Shown piece by piece: positions 1 to 9,161 of a DNA stretch of 64,000 nucleotides. Each line of letters begins with the position of its first letter. The first letter of the stretch is position 1. The stretch is from Methylomonas koyamae (lineage in GTDB: Bacteria; Pseudomonadota; Gammaproteobacteria; Methylococcales; Methylomonadaceae), in assembly GCF_006483455.1 (NCBI RefSeq), contig NZ_PPPU01000022.1:62001-126000 (forward strand). Reading direction: 5' to 3'. The notes beneath the pieces were generated by a model. It was given only the letters and a program-made list of their open reading frames with translations. It was not told the origin of the DNA and made no database searches. The translations under genes and the position numbers were made by a program.

Positions 1-426
1 TCGCTGGAGTTGGAATTGGAAATTACCGAGACCGCCGTAATGACCTCACCGGTACAGGCCGGCGAAATGTTGCAGTCGTTTCGCGAAATAGGCATCACGG
101 TGGCCTTGGACGACTTCGGCCAAGGCTATTCGTCGTTGGGCCAGCTGAAAAATTTGCCGTTGGACCGTTTGAAGATCGACGCGGCCTTCGTCCAAGATAT
201 TTCCGCCGACGTTGGCGAGCGCAATAATGGAGCGATCGCCTCGGCCACGATCGCGTTGGCGCACAATCTGGGCTTCAAGGTGATCGCCGAAGGCGTGGAA
301 ACCTCGGAGCATTTGGCTTTCCTGATCGCCCACGGCTGTGACGAAGCCCAAGGTTATTATTTTGCGAAACCACTATCGGAGCGAGACTTCGAAGCGTTGT
401 TGCGGCGTCAGCAATCCGAGGATTGA
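1..426 (+). CDS. EAL domain protein, C-terminal part (cut by window start)
   Basis: This is the 3' end of a cyclic-di-GMP phosphodiesterase-type EAL domain; the reading frame is open from base 1 and the start lies outside the window. Visible hallmarks are ELEITET, DDFGQGYSS, the LKID metal/catalytic segment, EGVE and the closing GYYFAKP, after which the protein ends within about 20 residues. These residues are the ones active EAL enzymes keep, so this half of the domain looks catalytically competent. The EAL signature itself and any upstream PAS or GGDEF domain are not visible. The next gene is on the opposite strand. Confidence 0.93.
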   Translation, partial: SLELELEITETAVMTSPVQAGEMLQSFREIGITVALDDFGQGYSSLGQLKNLPLDRLKIDAAFVQDISADVGERNNGAIASATIALAHNLGFKVIAEGVETSEHLAFLIAHGCDEAQGYYFAKPLSERDFEALLRRQQSED

Positions 427-506
427 CGCAGCCGGCGAAAACCGTTCGCGCTGTGCCGTTTTAGGGCCGGCTCAATGCGAACGGTATCAAACGGGTTAGC
501 GCCGGA

Positions 507-1622
507 TCAAACTGCCTCAGCCCGTTTGCGGCGCTGGGCTGCCAACAGTCCCAATACCCCGGAGCCCATAAACCAAAATGCAGCCGGTACCGGCACCGGC
601 GCGACAGCATTCAGATTGACCGCGCCGTTCTGAGCACCGAGGTAAGTACCGATTTCGGTATCCAACGGGTTCGAGTCGCTGCTGGCTTTGGCTTCATGGT
701 TTTCCGGGTCGTACTCGCCGGCATACTTGTAAAATTCGTAACGGAAGATCACCGATTCCGCGTTCTGGCCCAGTACGTTTTTATAGCCGGCTTCCAATTT
801 GCCGGCGTCCGGGTTGCCCGGATCGGTTTGCAATAACTGCCATTCGATTTCGGTTTCGGCTTTTTCAATAACCGGATTGCCGCCGATTAACTCTTCCAGT
901 CCGACTTCCCTCTCCAGCTCGGTACGGAATACTTTCACCCAGATCGCTTCGCCGAATTGGCCCTCAAGCTCCGCTTGCGGGGCGCGAATATCGGCCACCA
1001 CCACCGGTTGCGGTTGCGGCTGACCGGCTGGAGCCGGATCGGCCGGAATCACGTTCCAATTCGGTGCCGGCAGCACCACGTTGCCGTTGCTGTTGGTAAG
1101 TTTGCCGGTATTGCTGCCGTCGTCGAACAGCCAGCTATAGGTGGTTTTGCTGGCGTTCTTGCTGGTGCCGACGCCGAAATGGTCGCACGGGGTCGCGGCG
1201 CTGTAGCCGACGCCGCCGCCGGTCCAGCAGTTGTCGCCGGGCGTGATGAAGGTTCCGCTCGGGGTACCGAAAAACCAGGATTGACTCGCCGCATCCCACG
1301 CGCTGGCGTAGGTGACCCGAGTACCGAACACGGCGCCGTTAGTGTATTCGCTGATCATTGGCGCGCCGTAACGCACTACCGCATTGCCGGGATCGAAGCC
1401 GGTGCCGCTGGGAAAGCCGCGCCCGGCGCCGCCGAAGGTGTCGGTAATGTCGCTACTGTGCAGGCCTTCGAGTTCGATTTCGAAGCCGTGGGCGGTATTG
1501 CCGGTATCGTTAACGACGTCGAAATTGCCCAGAAAACCGAGAAAACTCGCCGAAGCAATATTCGGTAACAGGACTAACGAGAATGTTGCGGCATAAGCCT
1601 GGGATTTGAGTGTGGTCGCCAT
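507..1622 (-). CDS. PEP-CTERM sorting domain protein
   Basis: A 371-residue exported protein. The N-terminus is a signal peptide (basic start, hydrophobic core, cleavage near SASF). The C-terminus has the sorting signal: VPVPAAFW, then a hydrophobic stretch (GSGVLGLLA) and an RRKR tail. Proteins of this type are processed by an exosortase and placed at the cell surface or in exopolysaccharide. The middle has no domain I recognise. I chose the ATG at 1622 because AGGAG sits about six bases upstream; a longer reading to 1679 has a polar N-terminus that would spoil the signal peptide. No exosortase gene is in the window. Confidence 0.88.
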   Translation of the reverse strand: MATTLKSQAYAATFSLVLLPNIASASFLGFLGNFDVVNDTGNTAHGFEIELEGLHSSDITDTFGGAGRGFPSGTGFDPGNAVVRYGAPMISEYTNGAVFGTRVTYASAWDAASQSWFFGTPSGTFITPGDNCWTGGGVGYSAATPCDHFGVGTSKNASKTTYSWLFDDGSNTGKLTNSNGNVVLPAPNWNVIPADPAPAGQPQPQPVVVADIRAPQAELEGQFGEAIWVKVFRTELEREVGLEELIGGNPVIEKAETEIEWQLLQTDPGNPDAGKLEAGYKNVLGQNAESVIFRYEFYKYAGEYDPENHEAKASSDSNPLDTEIGTYLGAQNGAVNLNAVAPVPVPAAFWFMGSGVLGLLAAQRRKRAEAV

Positions 1623-1720
1623 TATTGCTCCTGGTTGGCTGGGACTTGACTGGGCAGATCGTCTATGGGACGACAGCATGTCTTATAGCAAACCAAGATG
1701 AATTTAACATTAAAACTGTG

Positions 1721-2368
1721 TTAATCCTCACAGTTTGGCGAATGCGGTTTGCGCCCGGTGATCATCGCTTTCACCAAACCTTCCTTATGGACTTTGCTGG
1801 AAACGACTACGCCCAGCACATGGATAGCGATCAATACCAACATCAGATTGCTGGCGGTCTCGTGGATTTCCTCCCAGAATTCCTCGGCCTCATCTCCAGC
1901 TTCAGCCGGCTTGCCTTTGCCTTCTTCTTCCTCTTCGGCGTGGGCGGCGCTGATTACACTCAGCATTCGATTGTCCTGCGCCAGCGGGCCGCGGCCTTCT
2001 TCGATGGCATAGACTTTCAAGCCGCTTATCGTCACCACGAACAGCGTGGCCAGCAATGCCAAAACCATCCAGCCCCCGAGCGGATTGTGGCCCAGGTAAC
2101 GCGGCGCAGTGCCTTGGCGTAGTTCGGAAACATAACGCAACACGCCAGAAGGAGAGCACACGAATTGGCTGAATCGGGCGTAGCGGCCGCCGACGAAGCC
2201 CCAGACCAATCTTGAGCTGATCAAGCCCAGTACCGTGTAGCCGGCGTAGATGTGCCAGAGATTTTCTTCTTCACTGGTGGCGTAAGCGAGTGCGAATGCC
2301 GCGACCAGCGACCAATGGAACACGCGGACGAAAATATCCCAAACAGCTACCGAATTGTCGTTTTGCAT
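1721..2368 (-). CDS. Cytochrome b561-family membrane protein
   Basis: A 215-residue membrane protein of the cytochrome b561 / Ni-hydrogenase b-type family, expected to bind heme b in the inner membrane and pass electrons from quinol or a partner dehydrogenase. The first segment has WDIFVRVFHWSLVAAFALAY, with the family's early HW motif, and further membrane segments follow around residues 40-60, 95-120 and 175-200. Histidines in the first and last segments (HW near 18, AIHVLG near 182) are likely heme ligands. Between the last two segments is a very acidic loop (AEEEEEGKGKPAEAGDEAEE), unusual for the family. It is divergent from the two-component operon at 2504, which might control it (inference). 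Confidence 0.82.
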   Translation of the reverse strand: MQNDNSVAVWDIFVRVFHWSLVAAFALAYATSEEENLWHIYAGYTVLGLISSRLVWGFVGGRYARFSQFVCSPSGVLRYVSELRQGTAPRYLGHNPLGGWMVLALLATLFVVTISGLKVYAIEEGRGPLAQDNRMLSVISAAHAEEEEEGKGKPAEAGDEAEEFWEEIHETASNLMLVLIAIHVLGVVVSSKVHKEGLVKAMITGRKPHSPNCED

Positions 2369-2503
2369 GGATTAAGCTCCATAATGGTTGAGGTATGGCC
2401 GGCATTTTAGTCAGGCGAAATGAAACCAATCTTAAAAATCGCCGTATCGGCCGATAAACCATTACACTCTGACCGATTTTCAAGGGGGAGATGAGCGCCG
2501 CGT

Positions 2504-3169
2504 ATGCGTTTATTGTTGGTGGAAGACGATCCGAGTTTGTCGAGATCGCTAAAACTCGAGCTGGAAAGTGCCGGTTTTGCCGTAGATTGCGCGATGGACG
2601 GCGAGGTTGCCGAGTTCCTGGGCTCGACCGAATCCTACGACATTGTGATTCTGGATCTGGGCTTGCCGAAAATGCCCGGCCTGGAGGTGTTGCGCCGTTG
2701 GCGGCAGGCGGAAAACCACGTGCCGGTGATTGTGTTGACCGCCCGCGACGCCTGGCACGAGAAAGTCGACGGCTTCAAAGTCGGCGCCGACGATTACCTG
2801 GGTAAGCCGTTTCATACCGAAGAACTGTTGGCCCGGGTGCAGGCCCTGTTGAAGCGCTTTCACGGCCGGATGCAGCCGCAACTGGCCGGTTGCGGATTAA
2901 CGCTGGACGAAGATGCGCAAACGGTCAGCGTTAACGGCGGCCGCCCGGAACAACTGACGGCGATCGAATTTCGCTTGCTGCGTTACTTCATGTTGCATCC
3001 CGGCAAAGTTTTGACCAGAACCCATCTGCTGGAACATATCTACCAATGCGACAGCGATCCGGCCAGTAACGTGATCGAGGTCTACGTCAACCGTTTGCGG
3101 CGCAAGCTGGGCAACGACCTGATCGCCACCCGCCGCGGCCAGGGGTACGTGTTCGGCGAGAAAGCCTGA
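2504..3169 (+). CDS. OmpR/PhoB-family response regulator
   Basis: A 221-residue two-component regulator. The receiver domain (1-115) has the acidic pair at residues 8-9, phospho-acceptor D51 (ILDLGLPK) and K101 (YLGKPF). The C-terminal half is an OmpR-type winged helix with TAIEFRLLRY and the wing sequence ATRRGQGYVF. Overall it is closest to the PhoP/QseB/PmrA group. The stop overlaps the start of the histidine kinase gene (TGATG at 3167-3171), so the two are translationally coupled. A GGGGGAG-type ribosome-binding site lies about ten bases upstream of the ATG. Confidence 0.95.
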   Translation: MRLLLVEDDPSLSRSLKLELESAGFAVDCAMDGEVAEFLGSTESYDIVILDLGLPKMPGLEVLRRWRQAENHVPVIVLTARDAWHEKVDGFKVGADDYLGKPFHTEELLARVQALLKRFHGRMQPQLAGCGLTLDEDAQTVSVNGGRPEQLTAIEFRLLRYFMLHPGKVLTRTHLLEHIYQCDSDPASNVIEVYVNRLRRKLGNDLIATRRGQGYVFGEKA

Positions 3170-4488
3170 TGTCGCTACAACGCCGTTTGAACCGCGGCTT
3201 GATACTGATTTTGAGTGCCGTGTTTATCGGCCATTGGCTGGCGGCGGACTGGGTGATCCGCGCCGTCGCCGAAAAACAGATGACGACCCGATTGCAGCAC
3301 GATGCCGACTCTCTGATCGATACGTTGCAGCCCAATGGCGACGGCCGGCTGGAGTTCGACAGTTCGCACATCGGTACCGTCTACGGCCAACCATTTTCCG
3401 GCCACTATTTTGTGCTGCATATCGGCGGCAAAACCTATTACTCGCAGTCGCTACAGGGCGAGACCTTGCCGATAGGCGCCTTGCCGACCGATGCGGTGCA
3501 GTTGTTCCATTATGCCGAAGGGCCGCAGCACCAGCCGCTACTGGTGTTGAACCGCGGTTTGCAACGTTTCGGTTATCCGGTCAGCATCGCCATCGCTGAG
3601 GATTTAACCGATATCGGCCGCGATATCGACCATATCCGGCTGGCGTATTTGCTGTTGACGGTGTTGGTACTGCTGCTGGCCATCGGTTTGCAAACCGGCG
3701 ATGTCCGGCGCGCTCTGCATCCGTTGCAGGCCGTGCGCGCCGAGTTGGCGGAGATTGCCGGCGGCCGCAAACAACCAATCCAAACCCGGGTGCCGCGAGA
3801 GATCAAACCCTTGGTCAGGGAAGTCAACCGCCTGCTGCTGTTGGTCGAGCGGCGTCTGCACCAGTCGCGGACCGCAATCGGCAATCTGGCGCACTCTTTG
3901 AAAACGCCGTTGGCGATGCTGTTCAGATTGGCGGAAAACCCGGTTTTGGCGGCTCATCCGGAGCTGCAGCAACAGTTGCAACAACAGGCGCAAAAAATGC
4001 ACGAACGTATCGAGCGCGAATTGAAACGCGCCCGTTTGTCCGGCAACTTGCAATCGGCCAGCGTATTTAATCCGCAGGAAGAACTGGATGCGTTGACCAA
4101 GCTGCTGCGCAACATTTATTCGGAAAAGGCGCTGGACTTTCAAATCAGTGCGCCGGATCGGCCGATCAATTTCGATAGGGAAGACATGTTGGAAGTGATC
4201 GGCAATTTGCTGGACAACGCTTGCAAGTGGGCCGGACGATACATCGCCGTGGAAATCGAGTGCGCGCAGACCATGCGCATCATTGTCGAGGACGACGGGC
4301 CGGGATGTTCTGCAGCGGATATGCAGCAGCTCAGCCGGCGCGGCTTGCGCCTGGACGAAGCGGTGCAGGGCCACGGTCTGGGGCTGGCGATTGTGCGTGA
4401 TATTGCCGAGTTCTACCGCGGAAAATTAAGTATCGAGCGCTCGGCGCGGCTCGGCGGTTTGCGCGTCAGCGTGCAATTCCCGCGCTGA
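3169..4488 (+). CDS. Sensor histidine kinase, PhoQ/QseC-like
   Basis: A 439-residue inner-membrane kinase and the partner of the regulator just upstream. Membrane segment 1 is at about 10-30, a periplasmic sensing region spans about 35-155, membrane segment 2 is at 158-175, followed by a HAMP-like linker. The phospho-acceptor is H242 in NLAHSLKTPLAM. The ATPase domain keeps the N box (IGNLLDNACKWA), the G1 box (EDDGPG) and GHGLGLAI. The HSLKTPL form of the H box is typical of PhoQ-like kinases. The signal cannot be told from the sequence. Confidence 0.93.
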   Translation: MSLQRRLNRGLILILSAVFIGHWLAADWVIRAVAEKQMTTRLQHDADSLIDTLQPNGDGRLEFDSSHIGTVYGQPFSGHYFVLHIGGKTYYSQSLQGETLPIGALPTDAVQLFHYAEGPQHQPLLVLNRGLQRFGYPVSIAIAEDLTDIGRDIDHIRLAYLLLTVLVLLLAIGLQTGDVRRALHPLQAVRAELAEIAGGRKQPIQTRVPREIKPLVREVNRLLLLVERRLHQSRTAIGNLAHSLKTPLAMLFRLAENPVLAAHPELQQQLQQQAQKMHERIERELKRARLSGNLQSASVFNPQEELDALTKLLRNIYSEKALDFQISAPDRPINFDREDMLEVIGNLLDNACKWAGRYIAVEIECAQTMRIIVEDDGPGCSAADMQQLSRRGLRLDEAVQGHGLGLAIVRDIAEFYRGKLSIERSARLGGLRVSVQFPR

Positions 4489-4502
4489 ACGGCGGCGGCG
4501 CG

Positions 4503-4508
4503 TATAAT
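4503..4508 (+). promoter_or_regulatory. Candidate -10 element upstream of argH
   Basis: A perfect TATAAT stands 35 bases before the argH start, just after the kinase stop codon at 4488. I see no convincing -35 hexamer at normal spacing. It may be a weak or activator-dependent promoter, or chance in a short gap. Confidence 0.35.
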
Positions 4509-4542
4509 CGGCCTTTTTTGTTCGATCAATCTGCCGAGTATC

Positions 4543-5934
4543 ATGACCACCGTTAATTCCGAAAAACTCTCCAGCGCCCGTTTTGCCGAAGCCACCGACG
4601 CCTTCGTCGAGGAATTCACCGCATCGGTCAATTTCGACCAACGCATGGCGCAACAAGATATCCAAGGCTCGCTGGCGCACGCGGCGATGCTGTGCAAGAT
4701 CGGTATTCTGACCAAGCAGGAATTGGCGGACATCCGCAACGGTTTGGCCCAAATCGGCGGCGAGATCGAACGCGGTGAATTCGTCTGGTCGGTGAAGCAG
4801 GAAGATGTGCACATGAACATCGAAGCGCGCCTGACCGACCTGATCGGCATCGCCGGCAAGAAGCTGCATACCGGCCGTTCCCGCAACGATCAGGTGGCGA
4901 CCGACATTCGTTTGTATCTGCGCGACGAAATCGGCAACATTCTCGGCCAATTACAGCGCTTGCAGTTGGCGCTGCTGGATAAAGCCGAGCAGGAAGCCGA
5001 CACCATCATGCCCGGCTTCACCCATTTGCAGGTGGCGCAACCGGTCACCTTCGGCCACCACTTAATGGCTTGGTTCGAGATGCTGAGCCGCGACCGCGAG
5101 CGTTTTCTGGATTGCGCCAAGCGCCTGAACGTGATGCCGTTGGGGGCGGCGGCATTGGCCGGCACCAGCTACCCGCTGGATCGTTTTATGACCGCCGAGT
5201 TGTTGGGTTTCAGTCGGCCGTCGAATAACTCGCTGGATTCAGTTAGCGACCGCGATTTCGCGATCGAATTCGCCGCCGCCGGCAGCGTGTTGATGATGCA
5301 TTTGTCGCGATTTGCCGAGGAGTTGGTGTTGTGGGCCAGCGCCCAATTCGATTTCATCGACATTCCGGATGCGTTCTGCACCGGCTCGTCGATCATGCCG
5401 CAAAAGAAAAATCCTGACGTGCCGGAACTGGTGCGCGGCAAATCCAGCCGGGTGGCCGGGCATTTGATTTCATTGCTGATGCTGATGAAAAGCCAGCCTT
5501 TGGCATACAACAAAGATAATCAGGAAGACAAGGAACCGTTGTTCGACACCGCCGATACCTTGGTCAATTGCCTGCGCGCCTTTGCCGACATGATGCCTCA
5601 CGTCAAAGCCAAACGGGAAAACATGTACCAATCCGCCAAACGCGGTTTTGCCACCGCGACCGATCTGGCGGATTATCTGGTGCGCAAGGGCATGGCGTTT
5701 CGCGATGCGCACGAAGTGGTCGGCCAAGCCGTGCGCTTGGGCTTGAATAGCGGCCGGGATTTATCGGAACTGACTTTGGCCGAGTTGCAAGGGTTTTCCG
5801 CCGCTATCGGCGCCGATGTCTTCGATATTCTTTCCCTGGAAGGTTCGGTCGCCGCTCGTTCCCTGATCGGCGGCACGGCTCCGGAGACGGTGCGTAAGGC
5901 AATCTGTGAAGCAAGACACCAAATAACCGGATAA
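4543..5934 (+). CDS. argH: Argininosuccinate lyase
   Basis: A 463-residue enzyme of the fumarase/aspartase superfamily that splits argininosuccinate to arginine and fumarate, the last step of arginine synthesis, in the cytosol. The signature [15 protein letters not shown] is at about residues 281-295. The other conserved blocks are present: VHMNIEARL and [15 protein letters not shown] near the N-terminus, and the [13 protein letters not shown] region carrying a catalytic-site histidine. Length is normal for the family. The gene stands alone, with no other arginine genes nearby. Confidence 0.98.
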   Translation: MTTVNSEKLSSARFAEATDAFVEEFTASVNFDQRMAQQDIQGSLAHAAMLCKIGILTKQELADIRNGLAQIGGEIERGEFVWSVKQEDVHMNIEARLTDLIGIAGKKLHTGRSRNDQVATDIRLYLRDEIGNILGQLQRLQLALLDKAEQEADTIMPGFTHLQVAQPVTFGHHLMAWFEMLSRDRERFLDCAKRLNVMPLGAAALAGTSYPLDRFMTAELLGFSRPSNNSLDSVSDRDFAIEFAAAGSVLMMHLSRFAEELVLWASAQFDFIDIPDAFCTGSSIMPQKKNPDVPELVRGKSSRVAGHLISLLMLMKSQPLAYNKDNQEDKEPLFDTADTLVNCLRAFADMMPHVKAKRENMYQSAKRGFATATDLADYLVRKGMAFRDAHEVVGQAVRLGLNSGRDLSELTLAELQGFSAAIGADVFDILSLEGSVAARSLIGGTAPETVRKAICEARHQITG

Positions 5935-5964
5935 ACCATCTGGAAATAACCGGCCTAACTGCTA

Positions 5965-5993
5965 ACCTTCCGGCATCGTTTTTGAAGGAAGGT
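5965..5993 (+). promoter_or_regulatory. Hairpin that pairs with the ribosome-binding site of the 5998 gene
   Basis: ACCTTCC at 5965-5971 is a perfect complement of GGAAGGT at 5987-5993, and the latter contains the Shine-Dalgarno sequence for the ATG at 5998. The loop is 15 bases and includes a run of five T. Formed in mRNA, the hairpin would hide the ribosome-binding site of the first gene of the GTPase cluster. It could also act as a weak terminator for argH. Confidence 0.45.
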
Positions 5994-5997
5994 AGCG

Positions 5998-6702
5998 ATG
6001 GCCGTTTTTCATTCGACTTTAATCGTCGACAAGCAAGCCGATCCGAAGCCTGACAGCGATTTTTGGCTGGACGGAGAACTGGGGAGCTTCGGCTGCGAAT
6101 CGTCCGCGGAGTCCGCGCTCAGAGTTTTGTCGGTCAAGGTTCGGCGGAATCCGCTCGATCTGCTGGCGCACCTGCGGCGGATTCATTTCTGTTTCCGAAA
6201 CCGGCTGCCGGCGGCGCTGTACGGAGCGCTGCTGGATTTGTTGCTGGTGCTGGAAGGCAAAGGCGAAGCGCTGGCCCGGCGACTGCTCAACGCTTGCCGG
6301 TCGGGTCTGGACAAGCGTCATTGCCATATCCTGTTTGAATTGGGGCGGCACGATCCCCAGCAAATCGGCAATCGCTATTCCTTATTCACCGGCGGGCTGC
6401 AGGGCCGGAGCAAATTGGTCTTGCAAATCGAAGCACCGATCGCTCCCAGTCATGACCCTCTGACACTGGCTAGCGACTTCATCGAATATAGCCAACTCGA
6501 TCAGGCGATGGACGTACTGGAAAGCGCGGTGGGAGTCGATCCGGAACGGACCGAATTGCAACGGGCGTTATTGGAACTTTACCGTTCTACCGGCAGCCGC
6601 GAGCGGTTTGAACATGCCAGAAGAAGCTTCGCCGAATTGGCTATCCCGTTAGCGGACGATTGGCAGGCGCTGGCAGATATTTTCCAACGGCAAGCGTCAT
6701 GA
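5998..6702 (+). CDS. FimV C-terminal/TPR-like protein, first gene of GTPase cluster
   Basis: A 234-residue cytoplasmic protein with no signal peptide or membrane segment. The last 80 residues (LASDFIEYSQLDQAMDVLES, then a second helix pair) resemble the helical repeat at the end of FimV proteins, and an internal region near 55-100 is also TPR-like. FimV C-terminal domains act as protein-protein adaptors in pilus and polarity systems. The N-terminal 50 residues are not recognisable. Its stop overlaps the next start by four bases (ATGA, 6699-6702), so it heads a coupled operon. The FimV relation is based on pattern only. Confidence 0.6.
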   Translation: MAVFHSTLIVDKQADPKPDSDFWLDGELGSFGCESSAESALRVLSVKVRRNPLDLLAHLRRIHFCFRNRLPAALYGALLDLLLVLEGKGEALARRLLNACRSGLDKRHCHILFELGRHDPQQIGNRYSLFTGGLQGRSKLVLQIEAPIAPSHDPLTLASDFIEYSQLDQAMDVLESAVGVDPERTELQRALLELYRSTGSRERFEHARRSFAELAIPLADDWQALADIFQRQAS

Positions 6703-7907
6703 CTAAGACGGCCCATTCCTACCGGATTGCCTTGCACGGTATGGACGGCCGCACTTGCAAGACCATGGAAATGTATCTGAAAGGCCCATGCCGCGGTGCG
6801 GCAGTCGTCGTCCCGGCTGAAGCGGCACAGATCGACATGATCGATGCCGACCATGTCAAGGCGCGGGAAATCCTGGAGCAGTGCAAGGCGGCAAGGCCCG
6901 GCCGCCCGATCATCCTGCTGTCCTTGCAGACCTTACAGATCGACAACACTTTTTTCGTCAAAAAGCCGGTCAATGTCGAGCAAATTCTCGGGGTGTTGGA
7001 CAAAATCGGTGCCTTGCTAAAAGCGCCGGAAGTCAAACCGGCTCCAGCCCCGGCGGTCACTGCCGCGGAAGAGCAACGACCTCTAGCGCCCCCCAAAACT
7101 ACGCTGGACGTCTACGTCAAGCCGGTGAAACCGAGCCAACCCATCGCTAACCTGGAACGGCAAAAGACCGCTAAACACCAATCGGCGATGCAACTCAACG
7201 AAGGCGGTTTTACCGCGTTTTTGGGTACGCTCGGCGATATCGATTTCGACGACGAGGTGCAATTACCGACCGCTTGTTACGATCCGCGCCAGTTTTTCCT
7301 GGGTTATGTGCAGTCGGCCGTGAAAACCGCCGGATTGCAGGTGCGGCCGTTGCGGCTGAGTTCGATCTGGAAGCCGCTGTATATTTTTCCCGAGCAGAAT
7401 GAAGTGTGGCTGGATGCGGACGACAAACAATTACGGGCATTTGCCGGCGTCGCCTTCAAATCCGGCACCGCCGGCAATATGAGTTTATCGGCTTTGGAAC
7501 CGGCTGCCGTCGATAAGGAACGGGACCCGGAGAAATATCAGGATGTGGCAGGGTTTATCTGGAAGCTGGCGCTATGGACTTCGAAAGGGCGGTTTCCGAT
7601 CGGACTGGATATTCAGCGGCCGGTATTTCTGCTGCGCTGGCCCAATTTCACCCGTCTGGTCATCACGCCCGACGCGCTGCGGATTGCTGCATTGCTGGTC
7701 AAAACACCGACCACGCCAATTGCGGTTTGTCGAGTGTTGAACGTCAAGCCGCAATATGTGTTTGCGTTTATCAGCGCATGCCATGCCTTGGGACTGTTGC
7801 GGCAAAGCGAGCGCGAAGCGGATGCAGTGATCGCCCCGCCGGTACCGGATCGGGCGCAGAACCAAGGCCTGTTACGCAAAATTCTCAGTAAATTGCGCGG
7901 TGCCTAG
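6699..7907 (+). CDS. Protein with degenerate receiver-like N-terminus, GTPase cluster
   Basis: A 402-residue soluble protein of no named family that I recognise. Residues 1-105 have the layout of a response-regulator receiver: strand YRIALHGM, a possible acceptor strand IDMIDAD, strand PIILLSL, and KKPVN in place of the conserved lysine-proline. The acidic pocket of strand 1 is missing, so it is probably a pseudo-receiver. A proline-rich linker (about 110-160) follows. The C-terminal half (about 180-390) has conserved-looking blocks and ends in a helix-turn-helix-like segment (VCRVLNVKPQYVFAFISACH) and a basic tail. The start at 6699 overlaps the upstream stop by four bases; a reading from 6660 would overlap much more. 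Confidence 0.6.
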   Translation: MTKTAHSYRIALHGMDGRTCKTMEMYLKGPCRGAAVVVPAEAAQIDMIDADHVKAREILEQCKAARPGRPIILLSLQTLQIDNTFFVKKPVNVEQILGVLDKIGALLKAPEVKPAPAPAVTAAEEQRPLAPPKTTLDVYVKPVKPSQPIANLERQKTAKHQSAMQLNEGGFTAFLGTLGDIDFDDEVQLPTACYDPRQFFLGYVQSAVKTAGLQVRPLRLSSIWKPLYIFPEQNEVWLDADDKQLRAFAGVAFKSGTAGNMSLSALEPAAVDKERDPEKYQDVAGFIWKLALWTSKGRFPIGLDIQRPVFLLRWPNFTRLVITPDALRIAALLVKTPTTPIAVCRVLNVKPQYVFAFISACHALGLLRQSEREADAVIAPPVPDRAQNQGLLRKILSKLRGA

Positions 7908-7928
7908 CCGCTCTCAGCAGGAATCTCG

Positions 7929-8465
7929 ATGAGCCAATACAAAATTATTTTCACCGGTCCGGTTGGGGCCGGAAAAACCACCGCGATCAACGCCATCAGC
8001 GACACGCCGCCGGTGAAAACCGACGCGGCGGCCAGCGACATGACCAAAAACCGCAAAGCTTCGACCACGGTGGCGATGGATTATGGCGTGATGAATCTGG
8101 CCGGCGGCGAAAAGATCCATTTGTATGGTACCCCTGGGCAGGAACGCTTTGATTTCATGTGGGACATTCTGGTCAATGGCGGCATCGGCTTGATTTTGCT
8201 GTTAGATAACACCCGCGCCGATCCGTTTCAGGATATGAAGTTCTTTCTGGATGCGTTCAGTAAATTCATCAGCGATACCAGTCTGGCCATCGGCGTCACC
8301 CAAATGGATCTCAGCAACCGGCCGACCATAGACGATTACCACTCGCGCTTGCAGGAATTCGGCATCAAACCGCCGGTGTTTGCGGTGGATGCCCGCGAAA
8401 AGAACGACGTTTCGTTATTGGTGCAGGCCTTGTTGTATTCGCTTGATCCCGGTATGGCGGAGTAG
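7929..8465 (+). CDS. Small Ras-like GTPase (COG2229-type)
   Basis: A 178-residue GTPase of the bacterial Ras-like/MglA-like group. The P-loop is GPVGAGKT at 10-17, switch-I threonines are at 46-47 (KASTTVAMDYG), the G3 region is GTPGQERF at 67-74, and the G4 motif is TQMD at 124-127 in place of NKxD. The aspartate normally starting the DxxG motif is Gly67, as in some members of this family. Such GTPases are switched by roadblock-domain partners, and two candidate partners lie directly downstream. It is probably a cytoplasmic molecular switch. It lies 21 bases after the receiver-like gene. Confidence 0.9.
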   Translation: MSQYKIIFTGPVGAGKTTAINAISDTPPVKTDAAASDMTKNRKASTTVAMDYGVMNLAGGEKIHLYGTPGQERFDFMWDILVNGGIGLILLLDNTRADPFQDMKFFLDAFSKFISDTSLAIGVTQMDLSNRPTIDDYHSRLQEFGIKPPVFAVDAREKNDVSLLVQALLYSLDPGMAE

Positions 8466-8469
8466 GGGC

Positions 8470-9114
8470 ATGGAGCGCTTCAAACTCGTCGAAGACCTGT
8501 TTTTATATCCGACGCCGGCCGGGGCTTATTACGCGGTAGCTTATCCGGATTCCGACAAACCCCGGCGCTTTTTGCTGCGCCTGTTGCAGCAGGCGCAGAC
8601 GCCGGCACTGGTCTTACCGCAACTGCAAAGCCTGATGGAAATCGAAGACGAAGACAAAGCCTTGGAAATGTTGTCGCATTGTCAGAAGTTGGGCTGGGTA
8701 CAAGGCGTGGATACGCCGTTGCAGGCGCCGGCTGGCGCGTTGGAGGAACTGCTACCCGGCCTGCTGGCGGCGATCTCCGATTCCGGCAAAGTATTGTTGG
8801 CTGACGACCAGGGTTTTTATCTGGCTTGTAGCGGTTTTCCGCACGAGGCCGCCGAAGAATTGTCGGCCTTGAGCGCCGAATTGGCGACCGTGCATAAACG
8901 CCGTTCCGGTTTGTTAAGCAACAACATGGGCATCGCCAGCCACGCCTGGGCGATCGTCGATGCGTTCGGCGCCAGCCAGATCGGCTTCTGGCCTGTGTTC
9001 GTCGGTGGCCGTCGCTTCGTGCTGGCGATTGCCGGCACGCCGCATTTCAATCGGGCCGAATTCGTCAGTTTGGCCTGGAGCCTGACGACCCGCTACGTCA
9101 AAAAAGGCGATTAG
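8470..9114 (+). CDS. Roadblock-like protein of GTPase cluster
   Basis: A 214-residue soluble protein starting five bases after the GTPase stop, with GGAG overlapping the end of that gene. The N-terminal 85 residues look like an alpha-helical or winged-helix adaptor (FLLRLLQQAQTPALVLPQL). Residues about 90-210 follow the roadblock/LC7 pattern: a helix, strand KVLLADDQGFYLACSG, a long helix with EELSALSAEL, then strands VFVGGRRFVLAIAG. Roadblock proteins bind Ras-like GTPases. The assignment rests on pattern and position; the N-terminal part is unassigned. Confidence 0.6.
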   Translation: MERFKLVEDLFLYPTPAGAYYAVAYPDSDKPRRFLLRLLQQAQTPALVLPQLQSLMEIEDEDKALEMLSHCQKLGWVQGVDTPLQAPAGALEELLPGLLAAISDSGKVLLADDQGFYLACSGFPHEAAEELSALSAELATVHKRRSGLLSNNMGIASHAWAIVDAFGASQIGFWPVFVGGRRFVLAIAGTPHFNRAEFVSLAWSLTTRYVKKGD

Positions 9115-9161
9115 TTTCGTCCGCTTGCGTTATCAACATCATTTATTAGGAGAGACCCATT

